Counted from the stretch's first letter, positions 26,851 through 35,674 are shown. The stretch is DNA of 64,000 nucleotides from Nitrospirillum viridazoti CBAmc (GCF_000730165.1 NZ_CP022110.1:1309501-1373500); one strand, 5' to 3'. Made by a program: numbers and translations. The notes: generated by a model from the sequence alone, not told the origin.

Positions 26851-28074
26851 ATGCATGTCCTGACACTTCTCGACGTGAATATTCTGCTGCATGTCATCGC
26901 CGCCTTCTGCTTGTTTCCCGTCGGTCGTACACTGAAGGCGGGCAGGGCGGTCTGGTTCTGGGTTTCCTCGAACCTGTTCAATGCCGCTGGCTTGCTGATC
27001 GTCCTGACGCCTCACGCCAACCGGCCCATACCGGCGTTCAGTTTGATCGGCAACCTCTTGCTGGATTGGGGAACGATGCTGGCTTACGTCGGCATCCTGT
27101 CGTTCCTGGACCGGCCCCGGCGGACCCTCTGGCTGTTGCTTCCGGCTGCGGCGCTGTCGTGCGCCAAGATCGGCCTTTTCCTGGGGGTCGGTCTGAACTT
27201 GCCCATCAACGTCATCCTGGGTTGTGGCTGCCGCCTCCTGCTGGCGACGGGCTGCGCCTGGCTGCTGCTCCGCCATGCGGAGCGCGACCTGAGGATCGCC
27301 GCCTGGACGATGGCGGGATTCAACCTGGCTTGGGCGGCGGTGCTGCTGACTCGCATGGGTTGGGAAGCGCTGATGGTGCTGCCGCACGGCCAGGTGGTGA
27401 TCGGTGATGTGCGTGATTCCACCACCTCCATAGGGCTGATGCTGCGGGCCGGCGTCACCTTCACGCTGACCCTCGGCTATTTGTGGATGGTGGGGCAGCG
27501 GTTGCAGGCGCGCCTGATCCGCCTGGCGGAGCAAGACCCCTTGACCGGCATCGCCAACCGCCGCGTCCTTTGGGAAAAGGGGGAGCGTTTGGTGGCGCGG
27601 GCCCAGCAGCGGGGCGGCATGCTGGCGGTGCTGATGGTCGACATCGACCATTTCAAGGCTATCAACGACCGGTGGGGCCATGGCGTGGGGGACATGGTGA
27701 TCACCCGTGTCGCGCAAACCATCGCCGGCGTCATCCGTGCGACGGACATCCTGGGTCGCGTCGGGGGCGAGGAATTCGCGGTCGCCCTGCCTGACGCCGA
27801 CGCCGCTACGGTAGCCGCCGTGGCGGAGCGTGTCCGCCAGGCGGTGGCCGACCTGGTCGTGGACCCGCAAACGCCGCTGCGATGCACGGTCAGTGTCGGC
27901 CGTGCCACTCTCGCGCCCGGCGTGGATTGGGCCGCCCTGGTCCATGCCGCCGACCAGGCGCTCTACCGCGCCAAGGCCGGCGGCCGCAACCGGGTGGAGG
28001 CGCACCTGTGGGGTGAGGCGGGACGGGACGCCGACGCGGAAACCCCCGGACTGGCCGCGGCCTGCTGGATATAG
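26851..28074 (+). CDS. Membrane-bound diguanylate cyclase (GGDEF domain)
   Basis: It makes cyclic di-GMP from two GTP. The 407-residue protein carries six or seven hydrophobic helices in residues 1-210 (an uncharacterised MASE-like sensor) and a GGDEF domain from about 230. The domain shows DPLTGIANRR, DIDHFKAINDRWGH and an active-site GGEEF near 305, so it should be catalytically active. I see no inhibitory RxxD just upstream of GGEEF. I prefer ATG 26851 (GGAAG upstream) to ATG 26803. It is probably a separate transcript from the following fliN. Confidence 0.93.
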   Translation: MHVLTLLDVNILLHVIAAFCLFPVGRTLKAGRAVWFWVSSNLFNAAGLLIVLTPHANRPIPAFSLIGNLLLDWGTMLAYVGILSFLDRPRRTLWLLLPAAALSCAKIGLFLGVGLNLPINVILGCGCRLLLATGCAWLLLRHAERDLRIAAWTMAGFNLAWAAVLLTRMGWEALMVLPHGQVVIGDVRDSTTSIGLMLRAGVTFTLTLGYLWMVGQRLQARLIRLAEQDPLTGIANRRVLWEKGERLVARAQQRGGMLAVLMVDIDHFKAINDRWGHGVGDMVITRVAQTIAGVIRATDILGRVGGEEFAVALPDADAATVAAVAERVRQAVADLVVDPQTPLRCTVSVGRATLAPGVDWAALVHAADQALYRAKAGGRNRVEAHLWGEAGRDADAETPGLAAACWI

Positions 28075-28198
28075 GCCCCGGCCGCTCGGATGCTCTCGCC
28101 GGGGCATCCGTCCAAATCGCTGCTCCCTTGGCTGCCGGGCCATGGTAATGTCATCCGGCATCCCACGGGCGGGACTTGCGAATACGGGATCCGGCGAC

Positions 28199-28501
28199 AT
28201 GAGCAACCAGGACGATATCGACGCCATGTTCGGCGGTGGCGGCGCCACCATGTCATCGGCCCCCGAACTGTCGGCCATCTATGACACGGTGGTGGAGGTA
28301 TCGGTGGTGCTGGGCACCTCCACCATCCGCGTGCGCGACCTGCTGAAGCTGGGCCGCGGCGCCATCGTGGAACTGGACCGCAAGATCGACGACCTGTCCG
28401 ACATCATCGTTTCCGGCCGCACCGTCGGCCGGGGCGAGGTCACCATCGTCGAGGACAAGATCGCCGTGACCTTCCGCGAGTTCACGCGGGTGAACGGCTG
28501 A
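28199..28501 (+). CDS. fliN: Flagellar motor switch protein FliN, solitary gene
   Basis: FliN forms part of the C-ring of the flagellar motor and sets rotation direction with FliM and FliG. The 100-residue product has a short acidic N-terminus (SNQDDIDAMFGGGG) followed by a SpoA/FliN domain (VEVSVVLGTSTIRVRDLLKL, GAIVELDRKIDD, VDxxVxG-like IIVSGRTVGRGEV and VTF). No other flagellar gene is nearby. It may be the only FliN of the motor or an accessory copy. It lies next to a c-di-GMP synthase gene. Confidence 0.88.
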   Translation: MSNQDDIDAMFGGGGATMSSAPELSAIYDTVVEVSVVLGTSTIRVRDLLKLGRGAIVELDRKIDDLSDIIVSGRTVGRGEVTIVEDKIAVTFREFTRVNG

Positions 28502-28552
28502 TGTCGTTCACCTGAGAACCAGGGCCTGAGAACCAGGGGAGGGGCGGGGCAC

Positions 28553-28996
28553 ATGATGGCGGACGGCGGCGCGGTGGAGACAGGTACGGAGGGCTGGGCC
28601 CTGTGCCCCGTGACCCCCGGCTTCATCGCCCATATCGGCCCCTTCTGGGAGGGCCGGCCGGCTCGCGGCGGCGGGGATGGCGGCTGGGTCCGCGCCTTCG
28701 TGGCGGATGAACGTCATTTGGCCGGCACGGGCCAGATCCACACCTCCGTCCTCTCATCCTTCGCCGAGCTGGTCTGTCTGCGCGCCATCAGCGACGAAGG
28801 CGTGCCGGAGGGGGAGGCGGTGCTGCTGAACCTGACCCTGAACCACCTGGGCAGCGGTCCGCGCGGCACCCTGGTGCAGGGTGAGGCGCGGCTGATCCGC
28901 CGCAACTGGTCCCAGCTGGTGACCGAGGTCCGCATCCACGACGGCGACCGTCCCCTGGTGGCCGGCACCGCCCTGTGGAGCCTGGCCGGCGCCTGA
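28553..28996 (+). CDS. PaaI-type hotdog thioesterase-like protein
   Basis: The 147-residue protein resembles the acyl-CoA thioesterase superfamily. Supporting segments are FIAHIGPFW near the N-terminus, RHLAGTGQIHTSVLSSFAE (the hotdog central-helix region with an Asp/Glu-like active position) and LNLTLNHLGSGPRGTLVQGEARLIRR (strands). Substrate unknown. Two ATGs (28553 and 28556) are adjacent. The gene converges on the giant repeat gene with 33 nt between stops. Confidence 0.72.
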   Translation: MMADGGAVETGTEGWALCPVTPGFIAHIGPFWEGRPARGGGDGGWVRAFVADERHLAGTGQIHTSVLSSFAELVCLRAISDEGVPEGEAVLLNLTLNHLGSGPRGTLVQGEARLIRRNWSQLVTEVRIHDGDRPLVAGTALWSLAGA

Positions 28997-29029
28997 GAGC
29001 CGCCCTTCGTCCCCTTTCGGTCCTCAGGC

Positions 29030-32000
29030 TCAGGACGTGCGGGCCGTCTGCCACGCGTTGGTCTGGTCCGAGGTGAACACGCCCAGCTGGTCGCCGCTGA
29101 AGGCGTTGGCCTGGTCTGACGACATCGCCACGATCTGATCGGTGCTGAAGCCCGGGATTTGGTCGGTGGTAAACATCGGCACCTGGCTGACCGTGAACTC
29201 CCGGATGTCGTCCGTGGTCAGGGCGCTGATCTGCGTCGTGCTCAGGGCGTCGATCTGGGTGCTGTTCAGCAGAGCGACCTGGGTGCCGGTGAGCGCCGAC
29301 AGGTTGCCGGTGCTGAGGCCCGCCAACTGCGCCGTGGTCAAGGCCGTCACCTGCGCCGGCGTCAGGTTCACGATGCGGTCGGTGGCCAGGGCGTCCAGCT
29401 GCGCCGTGCCCAGCGCCTTCACCTGGGCCAGCGACAGGCCGGAGACCTGGGTGGTGGTCAGCGCCGCCGCCTGGGCGGTGGTGAGGGCCCCGACCTGCGC
29501 CGTGCTCAAGCCCGCCACCTGCGTCGCCGTCAGGGTCGACACGTCGTCCGTGGTCAGGGCGGATATCTGGCTGGTGGTCAGCGCGCCCAGCTGGCTGGCG
29601 GACAATTCGCGGATATCGGCGGTGGACAGCGCGATCAACTGGCTGGTGGTCAGCGCCTGGATCTGCGCCGTGGTCAGCACGGTGGCCTGCGGGCCGCTCA
29701 ATGCCGACAGGTTGTCGGTATCCAGACCCGATATTTGCGCCGTGGTCAGCGCGGCGATGAGGGTGGGCGACAGGCCCCTGATTTGCGACGTGCTCAACGC
29801 GTTCAACTGGTCGGTGCTGAGCGTCTGGATCTGGGTGGCCGACAGGCTGCTCAGCTGCGTGTTGCTCAGCGCCGTCAGCACCGTGGTGCTGAGGCCGGAG
29901 AGCTGCGCCGTCGTCAGGGCGGCCAGCTGCGTGGCGGACAGCGCGCGGGCGTCGCCGGTCGACAGGGCGTTCAACTGGTCGGTGTTGAGCGTCTTGACCT
30001 GGGTGGCCGACAGGCCGGCCACCTGGGCCGTCGTCAGACCGCCGATTTGGGCGGTGGTCAGGGCGCCGACCTGCGCCGTGGTCAGCGCCGCGGTCTGGGT
30101 GGTGGTCAGGGCCGCGACGTGGGTGGTGTCCAGGGCCGACAGCTGGCTGGTGGTCAGCAGGGCGACCTGGGCCGCCGTGAACTCGGTGACGTCCGATGTG
30201 GTCAGGGCGTTCAGCTGACCGGTGCCCAGCGACTGCAGCTGGGCGCTGGTCAGGCTGTTGACCTGCGTGGCGCTCAAGGCCGACAGGTTGTCGGTGCTGA
30301 AGCCGGCGATCTGGTCGGTGGACAGGGCGGTCAGCTGGGTGGCGGTCAGGGCGCGGGCGTCGGCGGTGGACAGCGCGTCCAGCTGGTCGGTGGACAGCAC
30401 CTTGACCTGGGCGGCGGTCAGGTTGGACACCTGGGTGCTGCTCAGGGCCTGCAGGAAGTCGGTGCCCAGGCCGCTTACCTGATCGGTGCCCAGGCTGCTC
30501 AGTTGCGTCGCCGTCAGGGCCCGCGTGTCCGCCGTGGGCAGGGCGTTCAGCTGGTCGGTGCCCAGGGCGTGCAGCTGCAGGGTGGTCAGGCTGGCCACTT
30601 GGCTGGTGGTCAGGGTGGACAGGAAGGAGATGCCGAGGCCACTGATCTGGTCCGTGGTCAGGGCGGCGACCTGGGTGCCCGTCAGCGTCCGCACCGTGTC
30701 GGAGCTCAGCGCGTTGATCTGGTCGGTGGACAGCACCTTGACCTGGGCGGCCGACAGGCTGGTGACCTGCGCCGTCGTCAACACCCCCACCTGGCCGGTG
30801 GTCAGGGCGCTGACCTGGGCCGTGGTCAGGCTGGGCACCTGGCTGGTTGACAGGGCGGCCAACTGGTCGGTGCCCAGGACGGACAGCTGCGCCGTGGTCA
30901 GTTGGCCCACCTGGGCCGCGGAGAACTCACGCACGTCGGCGGTGGTCAGGCTGTTCAGCTGGCCGGTGGTCAGGGCCTGCACCTGGGCGCTGTTCAGGGT
31001 GCCCACCTGTGTGGCGCTGAGCGCCGACAGGGCGTCGCTGCCCAGGCTGGCGACCTGGGCGGTGGTCAAGGCCTGGACCTGGGTGGCGGTCAGGGCGCGG
31101 GCGTCGGCGGTGGGCAGGGTGTTCAGCTGGTCGGACGTCAGCACCTTGATCTGCGCGGCCGACAGGTTGCTGATCTGCGTGGTGCTGAGTGTCGCCAGGA
31201 AGCTGGTGCTGAGCTGGGACACCTGGGCGGTGGTCAGGGCCTGGATCTGCGTGGCGGTCAGGGCGCGGGCGTCGGCCGAGGAGAGGGTGTTCAGCTGGTC
31301 CGTGGTCAGCGAGGCCACCTGCGTCGCCGTCAGGCTGCCTACCTGGGCGGTGGTCAGCGCCGACAGGTTGGTGGTGCTGAGGCCCGCCAGCTGGGCCGTG
31401 GACAGGGCGGCCACCTGCGTGCCCGTCAGCGTCCGCACCGTGTCGGTGCTGAGCGCGTCCAGCTGGTCGGTGGTCAGGGCCTTGACCTGGGTGGCGGTCA
31501 GGCTGGAGACCTGGGCGGTCGTCAGGGTGGCCACTTGGTCGGTGGTCAGGGTGTTCAGCTGGGCGGTCGTCAGGCCGCCGATCTGGGTGGCCGACAGGGC
31601 GGTCAGCTGGGACGTGCCCAGGGCGGACAGCTGGGCCGTGGTCAGCTGCCCCACCTGGGTGGCGCTGAACTCACCGATGTCGGCGGTACTCAGGCTGTTC
31701 AGCTGGGTGCTGGTCAGGGCCTGGATCTGGGCGCTGCTCAGGCTGGGCACCTGGGCGCTGCTGAAGGCCGCCAGGTTGGCGGTGCCCAGGGCGGCGATCT
31801 GCGCCGTCGATAGGAAGCCGACCTGGGTCCCCGACAGCTCGCGGATATCCGCCGTGGACAGGCTGTTCAGCTGGTCGGTGGTCAGTGACCGGATCTGGGC
31901 GGAGGTCAGGCCGGCCACCTGCGTGGCGTTCAGCGCCGACAGGGCGTCGCTGCTGAGCGCCGCCACCTGGTTGGTGGTCAGGGCCGTCACCTGGGTGGCG

Positions 32001-35000
32001 GTCAGGGCGCGGGCGTCGGCCGTGGGCAGGGTGCCCAGCTGATCGGTGGTCAGGGCCTTGACCTGGGTGGCCGACAGGCTGGCCACCTGGGTGCTGCTCA
32101 AGGCCGTCAGGAAGCTGGTGCCCAGCGCCGCCACCTGGGCGGTGCTGAGGCTGGTCAGTTGCAGGGACGTCAGGGCCCGTGCTTCCGCCGTCGACAGGGT
32201 GTTCAGCTGGTCGGTGGTCAAGGCGCCCACCTGGGCCGCCGTCAGGCTGACCACCTGGGCCGTGGTCAGTGCCGTCAGCGTGCCGGTGGCCAGGCCCGCC
32301 ACCTGCGTGGTGGTCAGGGCCGACACCTGGGTGGCCGTCAGCTTCTGCAGGTTGGCGGTGGGCAGGGCCGACAGCTGGTCGGTCGTCAGCGCCTTGACCT
32401 GAGTGGCCGACAGGGTGACCAGCTGCGCCGTGCTCAGGGCTGCCACCTGGTCGGTGGTCAGGGCCCCCACCTGGGCGGTGGTGAGGCCGGTCAGCTGCAG
32501 GGAGGTCAGCGCCGTCAGCTGGCTGGTGCCCAGCGCGGACAGCTGCGCGGTGGTGAGCGCCCCCACCTGGGTGGCGCTGAGCTCCCGCACATCGGCGGTG
32601 GTCAGCGCGTTCAGTTGGTCGGTGGTGAGCGATCGGATCTGGGCGCTGGTCAGGCTGGGCACCTGGGTGCTGCTGAGCGCCGACAGGTTGGCGGTGCCCA
32701 GGCCGGACACCTGGTCCGTCGTCAAGCTCGCCACCTGGGCGGCTGAAAACTCGCGGATATCGGCGGAGGTCAGGCTGTTGAGCTGGTCGGTGGTGAGGGC
32801 CTTGACCTGGGTGCTGGTCAGGCCCGTCACCTGGGTGGCGCTCAGCGCCGAAAGGGCGTCGCTGCCCAGGGCGGACAGTTGCGCGGTGGACACGGCCGCC
32901 AGCTGGGTGGCCGTCAGGGCGCGGGCGTCGGCGGTCGACAGCGTGCCCAGCTGGTCCGTGGTCAGCGCCCGCACCTGGGCGGTGGTCAGGGCCGCGACCT
33001 GGGCGGTGCTTAGCGCCGCCAGAGTGTCGGTCCGCAGGCCGGCGACCTGGGCGGTGGTCAGGGCCGCGATCTGGCCCGGCGCGAATTCCCTGAGGTCGGC
33101 GGCCCCCAGCGCGTTCAGCTGGTCGGTCGTCAGCGACTGGACCTGCGCGTTGGTCAGCTTCTGCACCTGCGCACTGTTGAGCGCGGACAGGGCGTCGGTG
33201 CCCAGCGTGGCGATCTGCCCCGTGGTCAGGCCGGGAATCTGGAGAGAGGTGAGGGCGCGCAAGTCCGCCGTGGTCAGGGCGGACAGCTGGTCCGACGTGA
33301 GGGTGCGCAGCTGGGCCGTGGTCAGGTTGGCGACCTGGTTGGTGCTGAGCGCCGCCAGCGCGTCGCTGCCCAGGCCCGCCACCTGATTGGTGGACAGCTG
33401 GCTCACCTGCGTCGCGGTGAATTCGCGGATGTCGGCGGAACTCAGCGCGTTCAGCTGGTCGGTGGTCAGGGCGCGGATTTGCAGGCTGCCCAGCACGGCC
33501 ACCTGCGCGCTGTTCAGCGCCGACAGGTTGTCGGTGGACAGACCGGCGATCTGCGCCGTGGTCAGCGCCGCCACCTGGGCCGGCGTCAGCTTCTGCACCG
33601 ATGCCGTGCCTAGGGCGCTGAACTGGTCCGAACCCAGGCCCTTCAGCTGCACGGCCGTCAGGCTGGCCAGCTGGGCAGTGTTCAGGGCCGCGACCTGGTC
33701 GGTGGTCAGCGCCGCCACCTGGGTCGAGGTCAGGCCCGTCAGCTGCGCTGTGGTCAGCGCCGCCACATTGTCGGTATCCAGCGTGGCGATCTGCGCTGTG
33801 CTGAGCGCCGTCACCTGGGTGGCGGCGAATTCCCGCACATCGGCGGTGGTCAGGCCGTTCAGCTGGTCCGTCGTCAGGGCGCGGACCTGGGCGGTCGACA
33901 GCTTCTGCACCTGGGCGCTGGTCAGGGCTGACAGGTTGCCGGTGCTGAGGCCGGCGATCTGTGCCGTGGTCAGGGCGGTCAGCTGGATGCTGGACAGCGT
34001 TCGCACCGCGGCCGTGCCCAACGCGTCCAGCTGGTCGGTCGACAACGCCTTGACCTGGTTGGCCGAGAGGTTCGCCACCTGCGCCGTCGTCAGTCCCGCG
34101 ACCTGGTCGGTGCCCAGGGCCGCCACCTGGGCGGTGCTCAACGCCGACGTCTGGATGGTAGTCAGGGCGGCCAAATTCCCGGTGCTGAGGCCCGAGATCT
34201 GCGCGGTGGTGAGGGCCGCCACCTGCAGGCTGGTGAATTCCCGGACATCGGCCGTGGTCAGGCTGTTCAGCTGATCGGTGGTCAGCGCCTTGACCTGGGC
34301 GGTGGAGAAGGCGGCGACCTGGATGGAACTGAGCGTCGACAGCACATTGCTGGTCAGGAAGGGAACTTGGCCGGTGCCTAGCGCCGACAGCTGTGTCACC
34401 GACAGGGCCTTGGCGTCGGCCGTGGACAGGGCCGACAGCTGGTCCGAGGTGAGCGAGCGGATCTGCGCCGTGGTCAGGCCCGCCACCTGCGTGGTGGTGA
34501 GGGCGGCCACGGCGTCCGTCGTCAGGCCGGCGGTCTGGCCGGTGCTCAGGGACGCGATCTGGGTGGCGCTGAATTCCCGGATGTCGGCGGTGGTCAGCGA
34601 CGCTAGCTGGTCGGTTGTCAGGGCCTTGACCTGGGCGGCGGTCAGGCTGGTCGTCTGCGTGCTGTTCAGGGCTGACAGGTTGTCAGAGCCCAGGCCCGCC
34701 AGCTGGGCCGTTGTCAAGCCGCTCAGCTGCGTGACGGTCAGGGCGCGGATGTCGGCGGTGGACAGGGCCGCCAACTGGTCGGTGGTCAGGGCGCCGATCT
34801 GCGCCTTGCTGAATTCCTGGATGTCGGCAGTAGTGAGGGCGGACAGCTGATCCGTGGTCAGCGCCTGTATCTGGTTGGAGGTGAGGCCGGCGACCTGGGT
34901 GGATTTCAGGGCCTTGAAATCGTCCGTACCCAACGCCGTGATGTCGGCTTCGCTGAACGCCTGCAGCTGAGTCGCGCTGAACACCATTTGGCTGACCTGG

Positions 35001-35143
35001 AAGGCCGCCGCCTGCTGCGTCGTCATCGCCTTGATTTGGGCGGTCGTCAGCGCCTGGACGTCCTGCGTCGTCAGCCGCTGGATGTTCGTGGTCGTGATGG
35101 CGGCGAACTGCGCCGGCGTCAGAAGACCGATCTGCGAAACCAT
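29030..35143 (-). CDS. Giant octapeptide-repeat protein (2037 residues)
   Basis: The whole protein is built from an 8-residue unit, roughly x-Q-[VIL]-x-x-L-[TSG]-[TS]. From residue 3 to 2033 I count 253 octads and a single 7-residue unit (SQMVFSA, 51-57), with no other phase change. Octads group into modules of 7 (56 residues) or 10 (80 residues), each opening with an Asp/Arg-type octad such as ADIREFSA and closing with DQLNALST-like octads. A 10-7-7-7 block of 248 residues occurs twice in succession (1154-1401, 1402-1649). I see no Cys or Tyr, one Trp (near the C-terminus) and two His. No signal peptide, membrane helix or other domain is visible. GGAGG lies 5 nt before the ATG. T-x-x-Q fits an N-capping box, so a superhelix of short helices is plausible (inference). 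Function unknown. Confidence 0.9.
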   Translation of the reverse strand: MVSQIGLLTPAQFAAITTTNIQRLTTQDVQALTTAQIKAMTTQQAAAFQVSQMVFSATQLQAFSEADITALGTDDFKALKSTQVAGLTSNQIQALTTDQLSALTTADIQEFSKAQIGALTTDQLAALSTADIRALTVTQLSGLTTAQLAGLGSDNLSALNSTQTTSLTAAQVKALTTDQLASLTTADIREFSATQIASLSTGQTAGLTTDAVAALTTTQVAGLTTAQIRSLTSDQLSALSTADAKALSVTQLSALGTGQVPFLTSNVLSTLSSIQVAAFSTAQVKALTTDQLNSLTTADVREFTSLQVAALTTAQISGLSTGNLAALTTIQTSALSTAQVAALGTDQVAGLTTAQVANLSANQVKALSTDQLDALGTAAVRTLSSIQLTALTTAQIAGLSTGNLSALTSAQVQKLSTAQVRALTTDQLNGLTTADVREFAATQVTALSTAQIATLDTDNVAALTTAQLTGLTSTQVAALTTDQVAALNTAQLASLTAVQLKGLGSDQFSALGTASVQKLTPAQVAALTTAQIAGLSTDNLSALNSAQVAVLGSLQIRALTTDQLNALSSADIREFTATQVSQLSTNQVAGLGSDALAALSTNQVANLTTAQLRTLTSDQLSALTTADLRALTSLQIPGLTTGQIATLGTDALSALNSAQVQKLTNAQVQSLTTDQLNALGAADLREFAPGQIAALTTAQVAGLRTDTLAALSTAQVAALTTAQVRALTTDQLGTLSTADARALTATQLAAVSTAQLSALGSDALSALSATQVTGLTSTQVKALTTDQLNSLTSADIREFSAAQVASLTTDQVSGLGTANLSALSSTQVPSLTSAQIRSLTTDQLNALTTADVRELSATQVGALTTAQLSALGTSQLTALTSLQLTGLTTAQVGALTTDQVAALSTAQLVTLSATQVKALTTDQLSALPTANLQKLTATQVSALTTTQVAGLATGTLTALTTAQVVSLTAAQVGALTTDQLNTLSTAEARALTSLQLTSLSTAQVAALGTSFLTALSSTQVASLSATQVKALTTDQLGTLPTADARALTATQVTALTTNQVAALSSDALSALNATQVAGLTSAQIRSLTTDQLNSLSTADIRELSGTQVGFLSTAQIAALGTANLAAFSSAQVPSLSSAQIQALTSTQLNSLSTADIGEFSATQVGQLTTAQLSALGTSQLTALSATQIGGLTTAQLNTLTTDQVATLTTAQVSSLTATQVKALTTDQLDALSTDTVRTLTGTQVAALSTAQLAGLSTTNLSALTTAQVGSLTATQVASLTTDQLNTLSSADARALTATQIQALTTAQVSQLSTSFLATLSTTQISNLSAAQIKVLTSDQLNTLPTADARALTATQVQALTTAQVASLGSDALSALSATQVGTLNSAQVQALTTGQLNSLTTADVREFSAAQVGQLTTAQLSVLGTDQLAALSTSQVPSLTTAQVSALTTGQVGVLTTAQVTSLSAAQVKVLSTDQINALSSDTVRTLTGTQVAALTTDQISGLGISFLSTLTTSQVASLTTLQLHALGTDQLNALPTADTRALTATQLSSLGTDQVSGLGTDFLQALSSTQVSNLTAAQVKVLSTDQLDALSTADARALTATQLTALSTDQIAGFSTDNLSALSATQVNSLTSAQLQSLGTGQLNALTTSDVTEFTAAQVALLTTSQLSALDTTHVAALTTTQTAALTTAQVGALTTAQIGGLTTAQVAGLSATQVKTLNTDQLNALSTGDARALSATQLAALTTAQLSGLSTTVLTALSNTQLSSLSATQIQTLSTDQLNALSTSQIRGLSPTLIAALTTAQISGLDTDNLSALSGPQATVLTTAQIQALTTSQLIALSTADIRELSASQLGALTTSQISALTTDDVSTLTATQVAGLSTAQVGALTTAQAAALTTTQVSGLSLAQVKALGTAQLDALATDRIVNLTPAQVTALTTAQLAGLSTGNLSALTGTQVALLNSTQIDALSTTQISALTTDDIREFTVSQVPMFTTDQIPGFSTDQIVAMSSDQANAFSGDQLGVFTSDQTNAWQTARTS
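30197..31684 (-). repeat. Tandem 744-bp repeat (two 31-octad blocks) inside the giant repeat gene
   Basis: Two successive blocks, 31684-30941 (residues 1154-1401) and 30940-30197 (1402-1649), share the same order of modules: one 10-octad then three 7-octad modules. Marker octads match at the same places (ADIGEFSA/ADVREFSA, DTVRTLTG/DTVRTLTG, ADARALTA/ADTRALTA, ADARALTA/ADARALTA). This implies block duplication on top of the 24-bp unit. Confidence 0.8.
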
Positions 35144-35674
35144 ACCCACCTCCGACCGCATCTCTTTGAGACGCTTCGTATTCGGCGTAAACCCACACCC
35201 CTTCTGGGTGTCGCCACGGACCGGTGGCGATGACGTCCGCCTTTTCCCCCGCCCCCTACTGGATGCCCGGGAAAAGGTACTGAGACACGGATCACCCCGG
35301 CGCCCCTTTGGGGTCGCCATGACCGGGCGACGCGATGCCAATCACAGGATTGCATTCAAGGGATGAATGTATCCGTTTTTGTAGTGCTTCGCATCCACGA
35401 ATGCACGGGGCGGCTTAGTGCCGCGCAAGAGGCGCAAAGGGATGGGATGGTCGGCGGCCGCGGCCGCCGGCGGACCAAAAAAAACGCCGGCTGTCTCGAA
35501 GACAGCCGGCGAAGATGAAGGGAGCCTCATAAGGAGGTTGAAGGCTTGAGAGTGTCAAATCCGTCACGGTCAAGCCCCTCCTATATAGCTCCGACGCTGA
35601 TTGATGAAAAGTTAAAAAACCGTGGCAAGCGTGTCACACTTCAAAAAACTGACCTCATGGTTAACCCCAAAGGC
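35144..35674. other. 531-nt intergenic region upstream of the giant repeat gene
   Basis: No gene is supported. On the minus-strand leader of the repeat gene there are two adjacent hairpins: ACACCC/GGGTGT (35195-35211) and TCGCCAC/GTGGCGA (35211-35230). A further hairpin, CATTCA/TGAATG, lies at 35353-35369. A strong minus-strand terminator lies at 35476-35511. The promoter of the giant gene should lie between about 35230 and 35475. Confidence 0.6.
35476..35511 (-). terminator. Strong minus-strand rho-independent terminator
   Basis: The 11-bp stem CGCCGGCTGTC / GACAGCCGGCG (35485-35511) is followed on the minus strand by eight T residues. It ends transcripts coming from the Crp-type gene (stop at 35675) or from an RNA starting in between, and insulates the giant gene. 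Confidence 0.88.

Noticed and set aside
29142-34850. Long open frames on the plus strand opposite the giant repeat gene (up to 563 codons)
   Set aside because: They arise because a 24-nt periodic coding sequence with biased codons keeps antisense frames open. They have no ribosome sites, and their translations are monotonous repeats of the antisense pattern.
29030-35143. Possible CRISPR array, because of dense short DNA repeats
   Set aside because: The periodicity is exactly 24 nt and coding throughout, with no unique spacers and no palindromic repeat unit. No cas genes are present.
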